Below are positions 7,395 through 15,139 of a stretch of 21,077 nucleotides of DNA, piece after piece. Below the pieces are notes generated by a model. That model was given only the letters and a program-made list of their open reading frames with translations, did no database searches and was not told the origin of the DNA. How positions within the stretch are numbered: position 1 is the first letter of the stretch; every line of letters starts with the position of its first letter. The stretch spans positions 1 through 21,077 of the forward strand of contig CAAFYT010000063.1 in assembly GCA_900767325.1 (NCBI GenBank), read 5' to 3'. The DNA is from Kiritimatiellia bacterium. Its GTDB lineage: Bacteria > Verrucomicrobiota > Kiritimatiellia > RFP12 > UBA1067. Both the position numbers and the translations under genes were made by a program.

Positions 7395-7975
7395 TGCGCG
7401 TGATGGTGCCAATGCTCGTGGCGGCCTTGGCTGTCGCGGGGTGTTTCAACGAGCCGGAACCGGCCTCAAAGTCGGTTCCGGCTGAGCACCGTGTCTATTT
7501 GGGCGGTAGGGGGTTGAAGGAATTTCCGTCGATCAATCCCGGCGCCGATTATCTCAATCTCGACCGCAATTCCCTGACGCGCATCGACGGAGCCGAGAAG
7601 CTGACCGAGTTGAAGTGGCTGCGGCTCAACTTCAACCGGCTGAGCGCCTTGCCGGATCTGAAGGCGTTGACGAAGCTGCGGCGCATCTATCTGAAGGGCA
7701 ATTCCTTCACTGAGGTTCCGAAGACGCTGGGCGATCTCCCCTCGCTGACGGATATCGACCTCTCCTTCAATCCGATTTCCGAGGTGCCGCAGTGGCTGGC
7801 GGAGAAGAAGGGGCTCAAGAATCTTTCCTTTACGTGCACGCGCGTTCAGGCGTTGCCGGAGAACCTCGAGGCATGGAGATCTTTGCAGTCGCTCCAGCTC
7901 GGCGATTTGCAGCTGAGCGCCGAGGAGATGGCGCGTATCCGCAAGGCGTTGCCGGATGTCGCAATCGCCTTCTAA
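7394..7975 (+). CDS. Leucine-rich-repeat lipoprotein
   Basis: Predicted lipoprotein of 193 residues. The N-terminus MRVMVPMLVAALAVAGC has a short hydrophobic stretch ending in a lipobox (VAGC, Cys 17). After a short linker come about six leucine-rich repeats of the LxxLxLxxNxLxxLP type, for example LKWLRLNFNRLSALP, LRRIYLKGNSFTEVP and LTDIDLSFNPISEVP. The repeats run to the end of the protein. The repeat class resembles bacterial LRR proteins that bind other proteins; the partner is unknown. It is translationally coupled to tpiA (TGATG), and its last 20 nt overlap the MATE gene. I see no enzymatic domain. The location in the outer or inner membrane cannot be told from the sequence. Confidence 0.82.
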   Translation: MRVMVPMLVAALAVAGCFNEPEPASKSVPAEHRVYLGGRGLKEFPSINPGADYLNLDRNSLTRIDGAEKLTELKWLRLNFNRLSALPDLKALTKLRRIYLKGNSFTEVPKTLGDLPSLTDIDLSFNPISEVPQWLAEKKGLKNLSFTCTRVQALPENLEAWRSLQSLQLGDLQLSAEEMARIRKALPDVAIAF

Positions 7976-9362
7976 TCTCAAGGAGCTCGAGTCCGGTAGA
8001 CTCGGCTCCCTTCTTCTGAGGTATTCCTGGCCGGCATTGGTGGCGATGAGCCTCAATGCGCTTTACTCGGTGATCGATCGCTTCTACATCGGCCACGGGT
8101 GTGGCGAGGCGGCGATGGCGGGGCTTCAGCTCGCGATGCCGGTGATGATGCTGATGGCGGCGTTTGGCGTGTTCGTGGGGGCGGGGCACGCGACGGTCCT
8201 TTCGATCAAGCTCGGCGAACACGATTTCGTCGCGTGCGAGAAGCTGGTGGGGCAGCTTATCGCGTTCAAGCTGCTCTTCTTTCTGATCTTGCCGCCGCTG
8301 ATTTTCATCAATGCGGACACGGTGGTCAGGTGGTGTGGTGGGGCCAGGGTCTCGGTGGAGGCGATGGAGGCCGCGCGCGTCTACATCCGGATTGTGATCT
8401 TCTCGCACATCTTCTCGCATTTGGCCTTTGGCCTCTCCGCGTTGACGCGTGCGGAGGGCGGGGCGGTCAAATCGATGCTTTCGCTCGTGATCGGTTTCGT
8501 GGCCAATTTGATTCTCGACCCGATCTTCATCTTCGGGTTCGGAATGGGCATCGCGGGCGCGGCTTGGGCCACGGTGATCGCGATGGGAGCGAGCTTCGTC
8601 TGGGCGGCGGGCTACTACCTGCGCGGCAAGACCGTGGTGATGTTCAGATGGTGGCGGATCGGCTTCTACCGTGAACTGCTGTGGCGCACGGTCACGCTCG
8701 GTTTCGCGCCGTTCCTCCAGAATCTGTTGAGCGCGCTGATCATCGTCTCGCTTGCCACGGCGTTCGCCAAGTGGTCGACGGACGAGGTCGTGGCGACCCA
8801 GCAGATCGCTTCGCTCGGCGTGTTCAACAGCGTGCTCATCCTGGTGTTCATGCCGATCATGGGCGCCCAGCAGGGTTTGCAGCCGATTCTGGGCTACAAC
8901 TGGGGCGCGCGCAATTTTGCCCGTGTGAGGGAGACGTTGCTGCTGGGGTTCAAGGTGTCGACGGTGCTTTGCGTCGTCGCGTGTCTGGTGCAGGTCGTGC
9001 CGCCGTTTCCGGAATGGCTGGCGCGGCTTTTCGTGGAGTCGGACAATGCCGCGCTGATCCGTCTCGCCGCGCATGACCTCGCCATCTCGAACTCGATGAT
9101 CTGGATGATCTCCATCAATGTGGTCGCGACGACCTACTTCCAGTCGATCGGGCATCCGAAGATGGCGATCCTGCTCTCGACGCTGCGTCAGGGCGTGATT
9201 CTTCTGCCGTGCATCTGGATTCTGCCGCATTTCTTCGAGAACCATGCGCTTGGCATCTGGCTCGCCTTGCCGATATCGGATGTTCTCTGCCAGCTCGCCA
9301 CGGTTTTTCCGATAGGCCTGCAGTTGCGTTTTCTTTCGCGGGTGCGTCCGCGAAGGAGCTAG
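7956..9362 (+). CDS. MATE-family multidrug/cation antiporter
   Basis: Membrane exporter of 468 residues with about 12 hydrophobic segments in two similar halves. The N-terminal half starts LLLRYSWPALVAMSLNALYSVIDRFYIGHG, the typical MATE TM1-TM2 region with a conserved Asp before the FYIG turn. The second half begins near residue 245 with TVTLGFAPFLQNLLSALI. QGLQPILGYNWGA at about 307-319 is the characteristic motif of this family. The substrate (drug, organic cation or other) is not predictable. ATG 7956 lies inside the lipoprotein gene (20-nt overlap) and has only a weak AAGG upstream; no better start is in frame. It ends in TAG at 9360-9362, which overlaps the opposing mutL stop. Confidence 0.92.
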   Translation: MSQSPSNLKELESGRLGSLLLRYSWPALVAMSLNALYSVIDRFYIGHGCGEAAMAGLQLAMPVMMLMAAFGVFVGAGHATVLSIKLGEHDFVACEKLVGQLIAFKLLFFLILPPLIFINADTVVRWCGGARVSVEAMEAARVYIRIVIFSHIFSHLAFGLSALTRAEGGAVKSMLSLVIGFVANLILDPIFIFGFGMGIAGAAWATVIAMGASFVWAAGYYLRGKTVVMFRWWRIGFYRELLWRTVTLGFAPFLQNLLSALIIVSLATAFAKWSTDEVVATQQIASLGVFNSVLILVFMPIMGAQQGLQPILGYNWGARNFARVRETLLLGFKVSTVLCVVACLVQVVPPFPEWLARLFVESDNAALIRLAAHDLAISNSMIWMISINVVATTYFQSIGHPKMAILLSTLRQGVILLPCIWILPHFFENHALGIWLALPISDVLCQLATVFPIGLQLRFLSRVRPRRS

Positions 9363-11113
9363 ACGCGGTCGAAACGGCGGTTGAGTTCGCGCGTGGACGT
9401 GAAGATCATCACCGGCTTGCCGCGCGGGCAGACATAGGGCATCGAGCAGGTGCACAGCGATTCGATCAGCTTAGTTGCGCCATCCGCGGTGAGTGCGGTC
9501 GATGATCTGGCGAAGCTCCGGGCGATGGATTTCGCAACCAGTTCCTCTCGCCACCGTTCGCCGCCGCGGCGCGATCCTCCCTCGGCGAGATCATGGGCGA
9601 TGGTAGAGATGATGTCGGATGGAGGGATCGTGCCGATGAGCTGGGGGATGGCGTCGATCTTGAAGGTGTCGGATCCGAATTCGTCGAGCTGAAAGCCCAT
9701 TTGGCGAATCGTCGGCAGGGCGGATCTGATGCGCGCGGCGGCGACGGGGGGCAGGTGGATCGTCTCCGGGATGAGCAACGCCTGCGATGAGGCGGGCGCA
9801 TCCGCGGCGAGCAGATGCTCGTAGGCGATGCGTTCGCGTGCGGCGATTGGGTTGATGGTGACGATGCCGGAGTCCGTCTCGATGAGCAGATAGCCCGAGG
9901 CCGATTGCGCGAGATACCTGAACCATTGCCACGGCTTCGAGCGGGTGGAATCGGGCTCGATTGCGAATTCCATGGGAATGGGTGCGGGCGTTGGTAGGGG
10001 CGTGGGCGTCGGAACCGCCGATGGCGCCGCGGGCATCGGTTCGATGGCGAGAGGCGCTGGCGTCGCACGAGGCGTTTCGATGCTTGGCGGGTTGTTCGTC
10101 GGGAGAGGCTTCTTTGTCGATGCGAGCGCACCCTCGATGGCGGCGATGAGCGCCGCCTTGACGGAAGCAGTATCGCGGAAGCGTACCTCGCGCTTCGTCG
10201 GGTGTACGTTCACATCGACCTGCCCCGGCGGAAGATCAATGAAGAGCACGGCTGCCGGACGATTGTCGCCCGATTGCCGCGGATAGGCCTCGCGCAGGGC
10301 GTAGGCGATCGAAGGGGCGGAGGCGGGGCGGCCATTGATGAAGATGTACTGGTCGTGCCGAACGGGTGTCGAGAGGTTCGGTCTTTCGATGTAGCCGCTG
10401 ACCTTGACAGGCGAGGACTCGTTGACGTGAATGGACACGGCGCGCTCGAGGAAATCTGCGCCGAAGAGCTCGCGGATGCGGTCGTCGAGGGATGGGGTCG
10501 GGGGAAGCCGGTAGAACTCGCGTCCGTCGATGATCAGCGTGAAGCCGACGGCGTGATGGGCAAGCGCGTGAAGCGTGAAGATCTGCTTGACGTGGTTCTC
10601 CTCGGTCGTGTAGGCGCGGAGGAACTTGCGTCGCGCCGGAACGTTACAGAATAGATCGCGCACTTCGACCAATGTCCCCGGAGGGCAACCGGCGCTTGAG
10701 ACTTCCGCGAGGGTTCCGGCGTTGACCTTGATGCGCGTGCCCTCATCGGAGTCGGCTCGTCGGGTTGTCAGGGTGAAGCGTGAGACGGAGGCGATGGAGG
10801 GAATGGCCTCTCCGCGGAAGCCGAGCGTGTCGATCGATTCGATGTCGTCCACGTCGCGGATCTTCGAGGTCGCCTGGCGCTCCAGCGCGAGCACGGCGTC
10901 GGCTTTCGTCATACCGCAGCCGTCGTCCTGCACGGCCACGAGACCACGTCCGCCCTGCACGAGCGAAAGGACGATTCGCGTGGCACCGGCGTCAAGAGCG
11001 TTTTCGATCAGCTCCTTGGCCACCGAGGCGGGGCGCTCGACCACCTCGCCGGCGGCGATCTTGTTCGCCACGACGAGGGGGAGAACACGAACATGGCCGT
11101 CTTTAGAACTCAA
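9359..11113 (-). CDS. mutL: DNA mismatch repair protein MutL
   Basis: Links mismatch recognition by MutS to strand processing. The protein has 584 residues from a TTG start at 11113. The N-terminal GHKL ATPase is intact: Glu about 34 and Asn about 38 in KELIENALDAG, DDGCGM, TLGFRGEAI, GTLVEVRDLFCNVPARRKF and NVHPTKREVRF. A Pro-rich linker follows (about 340-390). The C-terminal dimerisation domain has the degenerate motif NPIAARERIAYE at about 421-432, where DQHAxxERxxYE is expected, and CPRGKP at about 562. No in-frame ATG lies between the ftsZ stop region and the conserved ANKIAAGEVVERP. TTG 11113, 11 nt inside ftsZ, is therefore my preferred start, with AGGAA about 11 nt upstream. ATG 11215 would add an atypical 34-residue tail. 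It is the last gene of the division operon. Confidence 0.9.
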   Translation of the reverse strand: MSSKDGHVRVLPLVVANKIAAGEVVERPASVAKELIENALDAGATRIVLSLVQGGRGLVAVQDDGCGMTKADAVLALERQATSKIRDVDDIESIDTLGFRGEAIPSIASVSRFTLTTRRADSDEGTRIKVNAGTLAEVSSAGCPPGTLVEVRDLFCNVPARRKFLRAYTTEENHVKQIFTLHALAHHAVGFTLIIDGREFYRLPPTPSLDDRIRELFGADFLERAVSIHVNESSPVKVSGYIERPNLSTPVRHDQYIFINGRPASAPSIAYALREAYPRQSGDNRPAAVLFIDLPPGQVDVNVHPTKREVRFRDTASVKAALIAAIEGALASTKKPLPTNNPPSIETPRATPAPLAIEPMPAAPSAVPTPTPLPTPAPIPMEFAIEPDSTRSKPWQWFRYLAQSASGYLLIETDSGIVTINPIAARERIAYEHLLAADAPASSQALLIPETIHLPPVAAARIRSALPTIRQMGFQLDEFGSDTFKIDAIPQLIGTIPPSDIISTIAHDLAEGGSRRGGERWREELVAKSIARSFARSSTALTADGATKLIESLCTCSMPYVCPRGKPVMIFTSTRELNRRFDRV

Positions 11114-12200
11114 GGCTGAGGTTTTTCCTGATGAAGGTCGGAATGTCGAGATCCTCACCGTTCCAGATGGTCGGCTCCGAGTTCTTGAAGCGTCCGCGAC
11201 CGGTCGGGCCGACATCCAAAACGCCTTTGCGCCGCCGCTTTCGTCCGCTCATCACGCTGGTTGGTTTTGCGTCGTCGTCGGATTTCGAGCCGGCCTCGAA
11301 GAGCATCAGCACAACCGAGATGCGTCCGGAGAAGGTCGATTCGTCGTTGACGGTGGCCAGATCGAAGGAAAGGCCGCCGAAGGAGTTCCTGACGCACTCG
11401 GCGATCTTCCCGACCTCGCTGAGCAGGAGGTCGTCTCCGGCGAGGATGCCGCAGAGTATGGAGCGCACGGGGCCTGATGAGGTCGTGAGGAGCTCCGCGT
11501 GCATCAGGGATGAAACGATCTCTTCGACGCGATTGGGGCCTTGCGCCGTGACGGCCGTGAAGCGTCCGCGACCGGCGCAGGAGAGAATGTGGCGCAGGCG
11601 TTCCGTGTCGAGGCGGATGTAGCCCGGCTTCTCGACGAGACGCCAGAAGAACGTAATGCCCGTGGCCATCGTGTCGAGGACGCGGCGCATGGCTTCGTCC
11701 ATGTTGTCGATCGGGCCGATGAGCTTGTCGAGCGGAATGAGGAACGTGGCGTTTGCGGCGTCCTCGATCATGCTGATGACGCCCCGGGCGTTGCGTTGCC
11801 GATCTTCGCCTTCGAATGTGAAGGGCGTGGTGGCGAAGACCACGGTTGGAATGCCGAGATGATTCAGGTGAAGGGCGGTTTCGAGCGTGGCGCCGCCGCC
11901 TGTTCCGCCGCCGAGAGTGGTCGTGAGGACGGCCAGTCGCACGCCTTCGAGGTGCTCGTCGAGCTGGGAGATCGAGCTTTCCGCCGCGAGGCGTCCGGCG
12001 ACGACGTCCCCGCCCGTGCCCCGGCCGGAGAGTCGATCTCCGCCGATCAGGATGAATCGATCGTCCGCCTCGCCCGACCTGACGTCGGTGTCGATCGTGA
12101 TGGAACGGAGCTCATTGCCGAAGGCGCGTCGCACACCGCGCACGATGGCGGCGCCCGACGTTCCGATGCCAATGAGGATCATGGACGAGTTGGTGTTCAT
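11103..12200 (-). CDS. ftsZ: Divergent FtsZ (tubulin-like division protein)
   Basis: Forms the cytokinetic ring scaffold. The 365 residues align along most of FtsZ, but key sites are changed. The glycine-rich loop 1 reads GIGTSGAAIV (11-20). The tubulin signature reads GGGTGGGAT (97-105; canonical GGGTGTGAA). The guanine-contact ANDVL region reads AMRRVL (170-175). The T7 catalytic NxDxxD becomes RLDTER (196-201), which keeps only the middle Asp. TPFTFEG (125-131) is well conserved. The C-terminal peptide DLDIPTFIRKN (350-360) matches the canonical FtsA-binding tail closely. The start forms ATGA with ftsA. AGGAGG lies 11 nt upstream, within ftsA codons. The GTPase may be weak or lost (inference from residues). 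Gene order and tail support a true divisome role. Confidence 0.88.
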   Translation of the reverse strand: MNTNSSMILIGIGTSGAAIVRGVRRAFGNELRSITIDTDVRSGEADDRFILIGGDRLSGRGTGGDVVAGRLAAESSISQLDEHLEGVRLAVLTTTLGGGTGGGATLETALHLNHLGIPTVVFATTPFTFEGEDRQRNARGVISMIEDAANATFLIPLDKLIGPIDNMDEAMRRVLDTMATGITFFWRLVEKPGYIRLDTERLRHILSCAGRGRFTAVTAQGPNRVEEIVSSLMHAELLTTSSGPVRSILCGILAGDDLLLSEVGKIAECVRNSFGGLSFDLATVNDESTFSGRISVVLMLFEAGSKSDDDAKPTSVMSGRKRRRKGVLDVGPTGRGRFKNSEPTIWNGEDLDIPTFIRKNLSLEF

Positions 12201-13402
12201 TTTCCGAAAATCCTCCTGAGTCCGTCGAAAAGGGACTTTTCCTCGTAGTTGCGATGGGCGTAGATCAGCGCGCCGGCGATGGTGGCGTAGGCGGCGGGAA
12301 ATTCGATCTTCTCGAGTCCGTCGATGTTGATGGGGCGGCCGATGCGCACGTTGACGCCGAGGGTTTGCTTCGCCAGAAGATCGACGTCTTTGAGCCGTGC
12401 GCCGCCACCGGTCAGGACGATGCCGGAGTGGAGACGATGCAGGAGATCTTGGTCCTCGAGGGTTTCGCGGATCATCGTGAAGAGCTCCATCATCCGGGCG
12501 TTGACGACGGTGTTGAGCGCACGGCGGGAGATCGTGCGGTTGTCCATGAGCGTCGAATCTCCGCGCTCGACCTTGACGCGCGGCGAGGTTTCGTCCATCG
12601 GCCCGATGACGGCGCTCGCTTCGGTCGTCTTCAGGCCCTCGGCCTGCGCGTTGGTGGTCTGGAAGGCGTGAGCGATGTCGTTGGTGACATGATCGCCCCC
12701 GACGCCGATCACGCCGGTCGTGACGAGATAGCCGTCGTAGTAGACCGCGTATCCCGTGGAGCCGCCGCCGAGATCAAGCACGAGCACGCCGTTTTTCCTC
12801 TCGTGGTCCTCGAGAACCGCCTCGGCCGCGCAGGTCGTGGCGAAGAGCGGCTCGCGGATCTCCAGATGCTCGGCCTCCGCGGCGGTGCGCGCATCCTGGA
12901 TGCGGTTGCGGTCGGCGTGGATCTGCAGGGTGTTGAGCTGCAGGACGCGTCCGGAGAGGCCCTTGGGCGAGAGAATGCCGCCGCGGCCGTCGATTGCGTA
13001 GTCCTGTTCGACGATATCCAGCAGTTCGCGGTCCTTCGGCAGGGTCATTGCATGGGCGGAGCGCAGCGCGGCGTTGATTTCGTCGTCGCCGACGCGCGCG
13101 CCTTCGACCTGGATGGAGCCGGGAAAGGAGTCGGCCTTGATGTGCTGCCCCGAGACGGCGAGAAAGGCGTTGCCGAGAGTGATCGACGAGCCGGCTTCGG
13201 ATTGCGAGTGCTCGATCGCGTGGAGAACCGAGCGAATCGACTGCGAGGCCTGCTGGATGTCGAGGATCTGGCTTTTTCGCACGCCCGTGGAGGGGATTTC
13301 GGCGTGGCTGGTGATCCGGAGGCGACCTCCGGTCTCGGCTTCGCCGATGGCGAGCACGGTCTGCGAGGTTCCGATTTCAAGCGCGGCGTAGATGTTGTTC
13401 AT
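12197..13402 (-). CDS. ftsA: Cell division protein FtsA
   Basis: Actin-like ATPase that tethers FtsZ filaments to the membrane. The protein has 401 residues. The phosphate-1 motif reads ALEIGTSQTVLAIGE (6-20), with Glu where FtsA normally has Asp. The 1C domain and HAMTLPKDRELLDIVEQ-type region follow. The phosphate-2 motif VLDLGGGSTGYAVY lies at about 217-230 and the adenosine motif LTGGGARLKDVDLL at about 331-344. The C-terminal SLFDGLRRIFGK is the amphipathic membrane-targeting helix. The start is 4 nt after the ftsQ stop; AGGAG is 12 nt upstream, slightly far. The stop overlaps ftsZ as ATGA. Because FtsZ retains its binding tail, the FtsA-FtsZ interaction is probably preserved. Confidence 0.93.
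   Translation of the reverse strand: MNNIYAALEIGTSQTVLAIGEAETGGRLRITSHAEIPSTGVRKSQILDIQQASQSIRSVLHAIEHSQSEAGSSITLGNAFLAVSGQHIKADSFPGSIQVEGARVGDDEINAALRSAHAMTLPKDRELLDIVEQDYAIDGRGGILSPKGLSGRVLQLNTLQIHADRNRIQDARTAAEAEHLEIREPLFATTCAAEAVLEDHERKNGVLVLDLGGGSTGYAVYYDGYLVTTGVIGVGGDHVTNDIAHAFQTTNAQAEGLKTTEASAVIGPMDETSPRVKVERGDSTLMDNRTISRRALNTVVNARMMELFTMIRETLEDQDLLHRLHSGIVLTGGGARLKDVDLLAKQTLGVNVRIGRPINIDGLEKIEFPAAYATIAGALIYAHRNYEEKSLFDGLRRIFGK
12212..12217 (-). promoter_or_regulatory. Shine-Dalgarno site of ftsZ within ftsA codons
   Basis: Read on the minus strand, AGGAGG lies 11 nt before the ftsZ ATG at 12200. The same six bases are the two Arg codons of the FtsA C-terminal amphipathic helix (GLRRIFGK), so membrane anchor and ftsZ translation signal share sequence. 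Confidence 0.6.
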
Positions 13403-13405
13403 GGG

Positions 13406-14224
13406 TCAGCGGTTCTCCTGGGTGTCGGCGAAGATCCGATTGTGTATGGTTGCGTTCCAGGTTCGTGTGCCCGGAGCGGTCTGCGAGCGAATGACCATGA
13501 TCAGGTTCGAAAGCTGCGACTCGAGATCGGCCTGCGACTTGACCGACCAGTCGTCCATCTGATCCCAGGCGATCTTCGCCTTCGAGTAGTTGCCGAGCGT
13601 GGCGACGAGGTAGTCGGGCTTCGAGGTGTCCACGTCCTGCACGCCGAGTTCCGCGAACTTCGGTTCGCGGCAGGTTTCGATGAGCTTCAGCGCGGCGAAA
13701 GCGCGTTCCTTCACCTTGTGGCCCGAGGTCGTGCCGGGCGAGGTCGGTTCGTAGATCGTCGGCAGGAGCTGCGTGCCGCGCCGGCAGACGAACACCATAC
13801 CGTCCGTATCCACGACCTTCCCCGTCGAGTTGCGGAGGCCGCGGATGCCGAGCTTGGCGACGGGCGTGCGTTCCTCGGCGACGATCGTCACGCGATCGGG
13901 GAGGTGGCGGGTGATCGAGATGTCGCGCAGGGTGTGGATGCGATCCAGAACCTCGGCGCGCTTCTCGGTGAAGTCGATCTCCGCGAGATTGGCGCCGACG
14001 TGCAGACCGAAGCACTCCGCGATCACGTCCTCCTTGACCATCTTGCCGGCGGTGATGGAGACCTGCGCGGCGAGGTCGTGGATGACGCATTGCTCGAGGT
14101 AGACGGCCTTCAGCCGTCCGTAGCCGACGAGGAGGGCGATGATCAGCGCCGAGGCCGAGATCAGCGCGAGGGTGACCAGGAGCGCGCGCGGTGCGCGCGG
14201 GCGTTCGATTCGATTGCTTTTCAT
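13406..14224 (-). CDS. ftsQ: Cell division protein FtsQ
   Basis: Single-pass division protein (FtsQ/DivIB) that connects early and late divisome proteins. It starts at ATG 14224, giving 272 residues. A short basic cytoplasmic tail (MKSNRIERPRAPR) is followed by one membrane helix (about 14-36). The periplasmic POTRA domain comes next (ITAGKMVKEDVIAECFGLHVGANLAEID, about 56-83), then RHLPDRVTIVAEERTPVA, a typical FtsQ segment. The rest forms the beta domain. Sequence identity in FtsQ is always low; position and topology support the call. It forms ATGA with ddl and is separated from ftsA by 3 nt. The same frame stays open upstream through ddl and murC-murB on the antisense strand; that part is a shadow, and ATG 14224 is the real start. 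Confidence 0.88.
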   Translation of the reverse strand: MKSNRIERPRAPRALLVTLALISASALIIALLVGYGRLKAVYLEQCVIHDLAAQVSITAGKMVKEDVIAECFGLHVGANLAEIDFTEKRAEVLDRIHTLRDISITRHLPDRVTIVAEERTPVAKLGIRGLRNSTGKVVDTDGMVFVCRRGTQLLPTIYEPTSPGTTSGHKVKERAFAALKLIETCREPKFAELGVQDVDTSKPDYLVATLGNYSKAKIAWDQMDDWSVKSQADLESQLSNLIMVIRSQTAPGTRTWNATIHNRIFADTQENR

Positions 14225-15105
14225 TTGTCGTAGGTGGCGCTGGCCAGGATCTTGTCGCAGACTTCGGCGAAGGTGAGGCCCGTCTTCATTCCGGCGCGCG
14301 GCACGAGCGAGTGCGACGTGAAGCCGGGCGAGGTGTTGAGCTCCAGCACGAAGCACTCGCCCTGCGGCGAGACGCGGAAGTCGACGCGCGTGATGCCGCG
14401 GCAGCCGAGGGCGCGGTAGGCGGCGACGGCCGCTTCCTGCAGCTTCTTGGCGAGGGCCGGGTCGTCTTCCAGAAATGGATATTTCGTTTCGTTTGAATTG
14501 TACTTCTCGTCGTAGCCGTACCAACCGCTCGCCGTGACGATCTCCAGCACCGGCCACGCCTCGCCGTTCAGCACGGCGACCGTGTATTCGCGGCCGGGGA
14601 TGTAGGCCTCGACGAGCGCGGGATCGGCCCGGGTGCGCGCGAGCGCCTCCGTCCACTGCTCGGGCGCGGCGACTTTGGAGATGCCGACGGAGCTGCCGTC
14701 GCACGGCGGCTTCACGACGACCGGCAGCGGCAGAGGCGAGAGGACCTCGCCCGGATGCGCGAGGCGCCAGGGAGCGGTCGGAACGCCGGCCTTCTCGAGC
14801 GCGGCTTTCGTCAGGATCTTGTCCATCGCGAGACGCGAGGCCGCCGCGCCCGGCCCCGTGTAGGGGATTCGCCGCGCGTCGAGCGCGGCCTGCACGCCGC
14901 CGTTCTCGCCCCAGCCGCCGTGCAGGGCGATGTACGCCGCGTCGATGCCCGGCGGCAACGTATCGAGGTTCTCTGCCTTGAGATCGACCGCGACGACCTC
15001 GTATTTGCCGAGCGAAACGAGCGCGTCGACGATGTTCCTCCCGGAGACGAGGGAAACCTCCCGTTCGCTCGAAAGCCCTCCCATGAGCACTGCAATTCTT
15101 CTCAT
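14221..15105 (-). CDS. ddl: D-alanine-D-alanine ligase
   Basis: ATP-grasp enzyme that makes the D-Ala-D-Ala dipeptide of peptidoglycan precursors. The protein has 294 residues. The N-terminal domain has VLMGGLSSEREVSLVSG (6-22) and ALHGGWGENGGVQAALD. The ATP-grasp part has VVVKPPCDGSSVGISKV near 136-152, REYTVAVLNG, and the C-terminal substrate/Mg site LELNTSPGFTSHSLVPRAG. All core residues are present. I chose ATG 15105 because it is 7 nt after a perfect -10 box, the same arrangement as other first genes here; upstream sequence belongs to the divergent gene. No SD is visible. It is first in the ddl-ftsQ-ftsA-ftsZ-mutL unit and divergent from the murC-murB fusion, so the two precursor steps share one promoter region. 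Confidence 0.95.
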   Translation of the reverse strand: MRRIAVLMGGLSSEREVSLVSGRNIVDALVSLGKYEVVAVDLKAENLDTLPPGIDAAYIALHGGWGENGGVQAALDARRIPYTGPGAAASRLAMDKILTKAALEKAGVPTAPWRLAHPGEVLSPLPLPVVVKPPCDGSSVGISKVAAPEQWTEALARTRADPALVEAYIPGREYTVAVLNGEAWPVLEIVTASGWYGYDEKYNSNETKYPFLEDDPALAKKLQEAAVAAYRALGCRGITRVDFRVSPQGECFVLELNTSPGFTSHSLVPRAGMKTGLTFAEVCDKILASATYDK

Positions 15106-15112
15106 AAGCCGT

Positions 15113-15121
15113 ATTATACCA
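15113..15121 (-). promoter_or_regulatory. Extended -10 promoter of the ddl-fts-mutL unit (predicted leaderless)
   Basis: On the minus strand this reads TGGTATAAT, with the hexamer at 15118-15113. Seven nt separate it from ATG 15105, so the RNA should begin at or next to the ATG. It is one arm of the palindrome with the opposing murC-murB promoter. No -35 is apparent. Confidence 0.7.
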
Positions 15122-15130
15122 AAAACGATG

Positions 15131-15139
15131 TGGTATAAT
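15131..15139 (+). promoter_or_regulatory. Extended -10 promoter of murC-murB (predicted leaderless)
   Basis: TGGTATAAT, hexamer 15134-15139. Candidate starts at 15149 (9 nt after) and 15152 (12 nt after) are compatible with a leaderless mRNA. An in-frame ATG at 15140 directly abuts the box and would lie upstream of the transcription start. There is no SD before any of them. Confidence 0.7.

Noticed and set aside
7830..9455. 541-codon minus-strand frame opposite the MATE gene
   Set aside because: The translation is dominated by Arg, His, Asp and Gln with no hydrophobic core. The plus strand encodes a clear 12-helix transporter.
12254..14233. 659-codon plus-strand frame opposite ftsA and ftsQ
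   Set aside because: It is an antisense shadow of two recognisable division proteins and has no family motifs.
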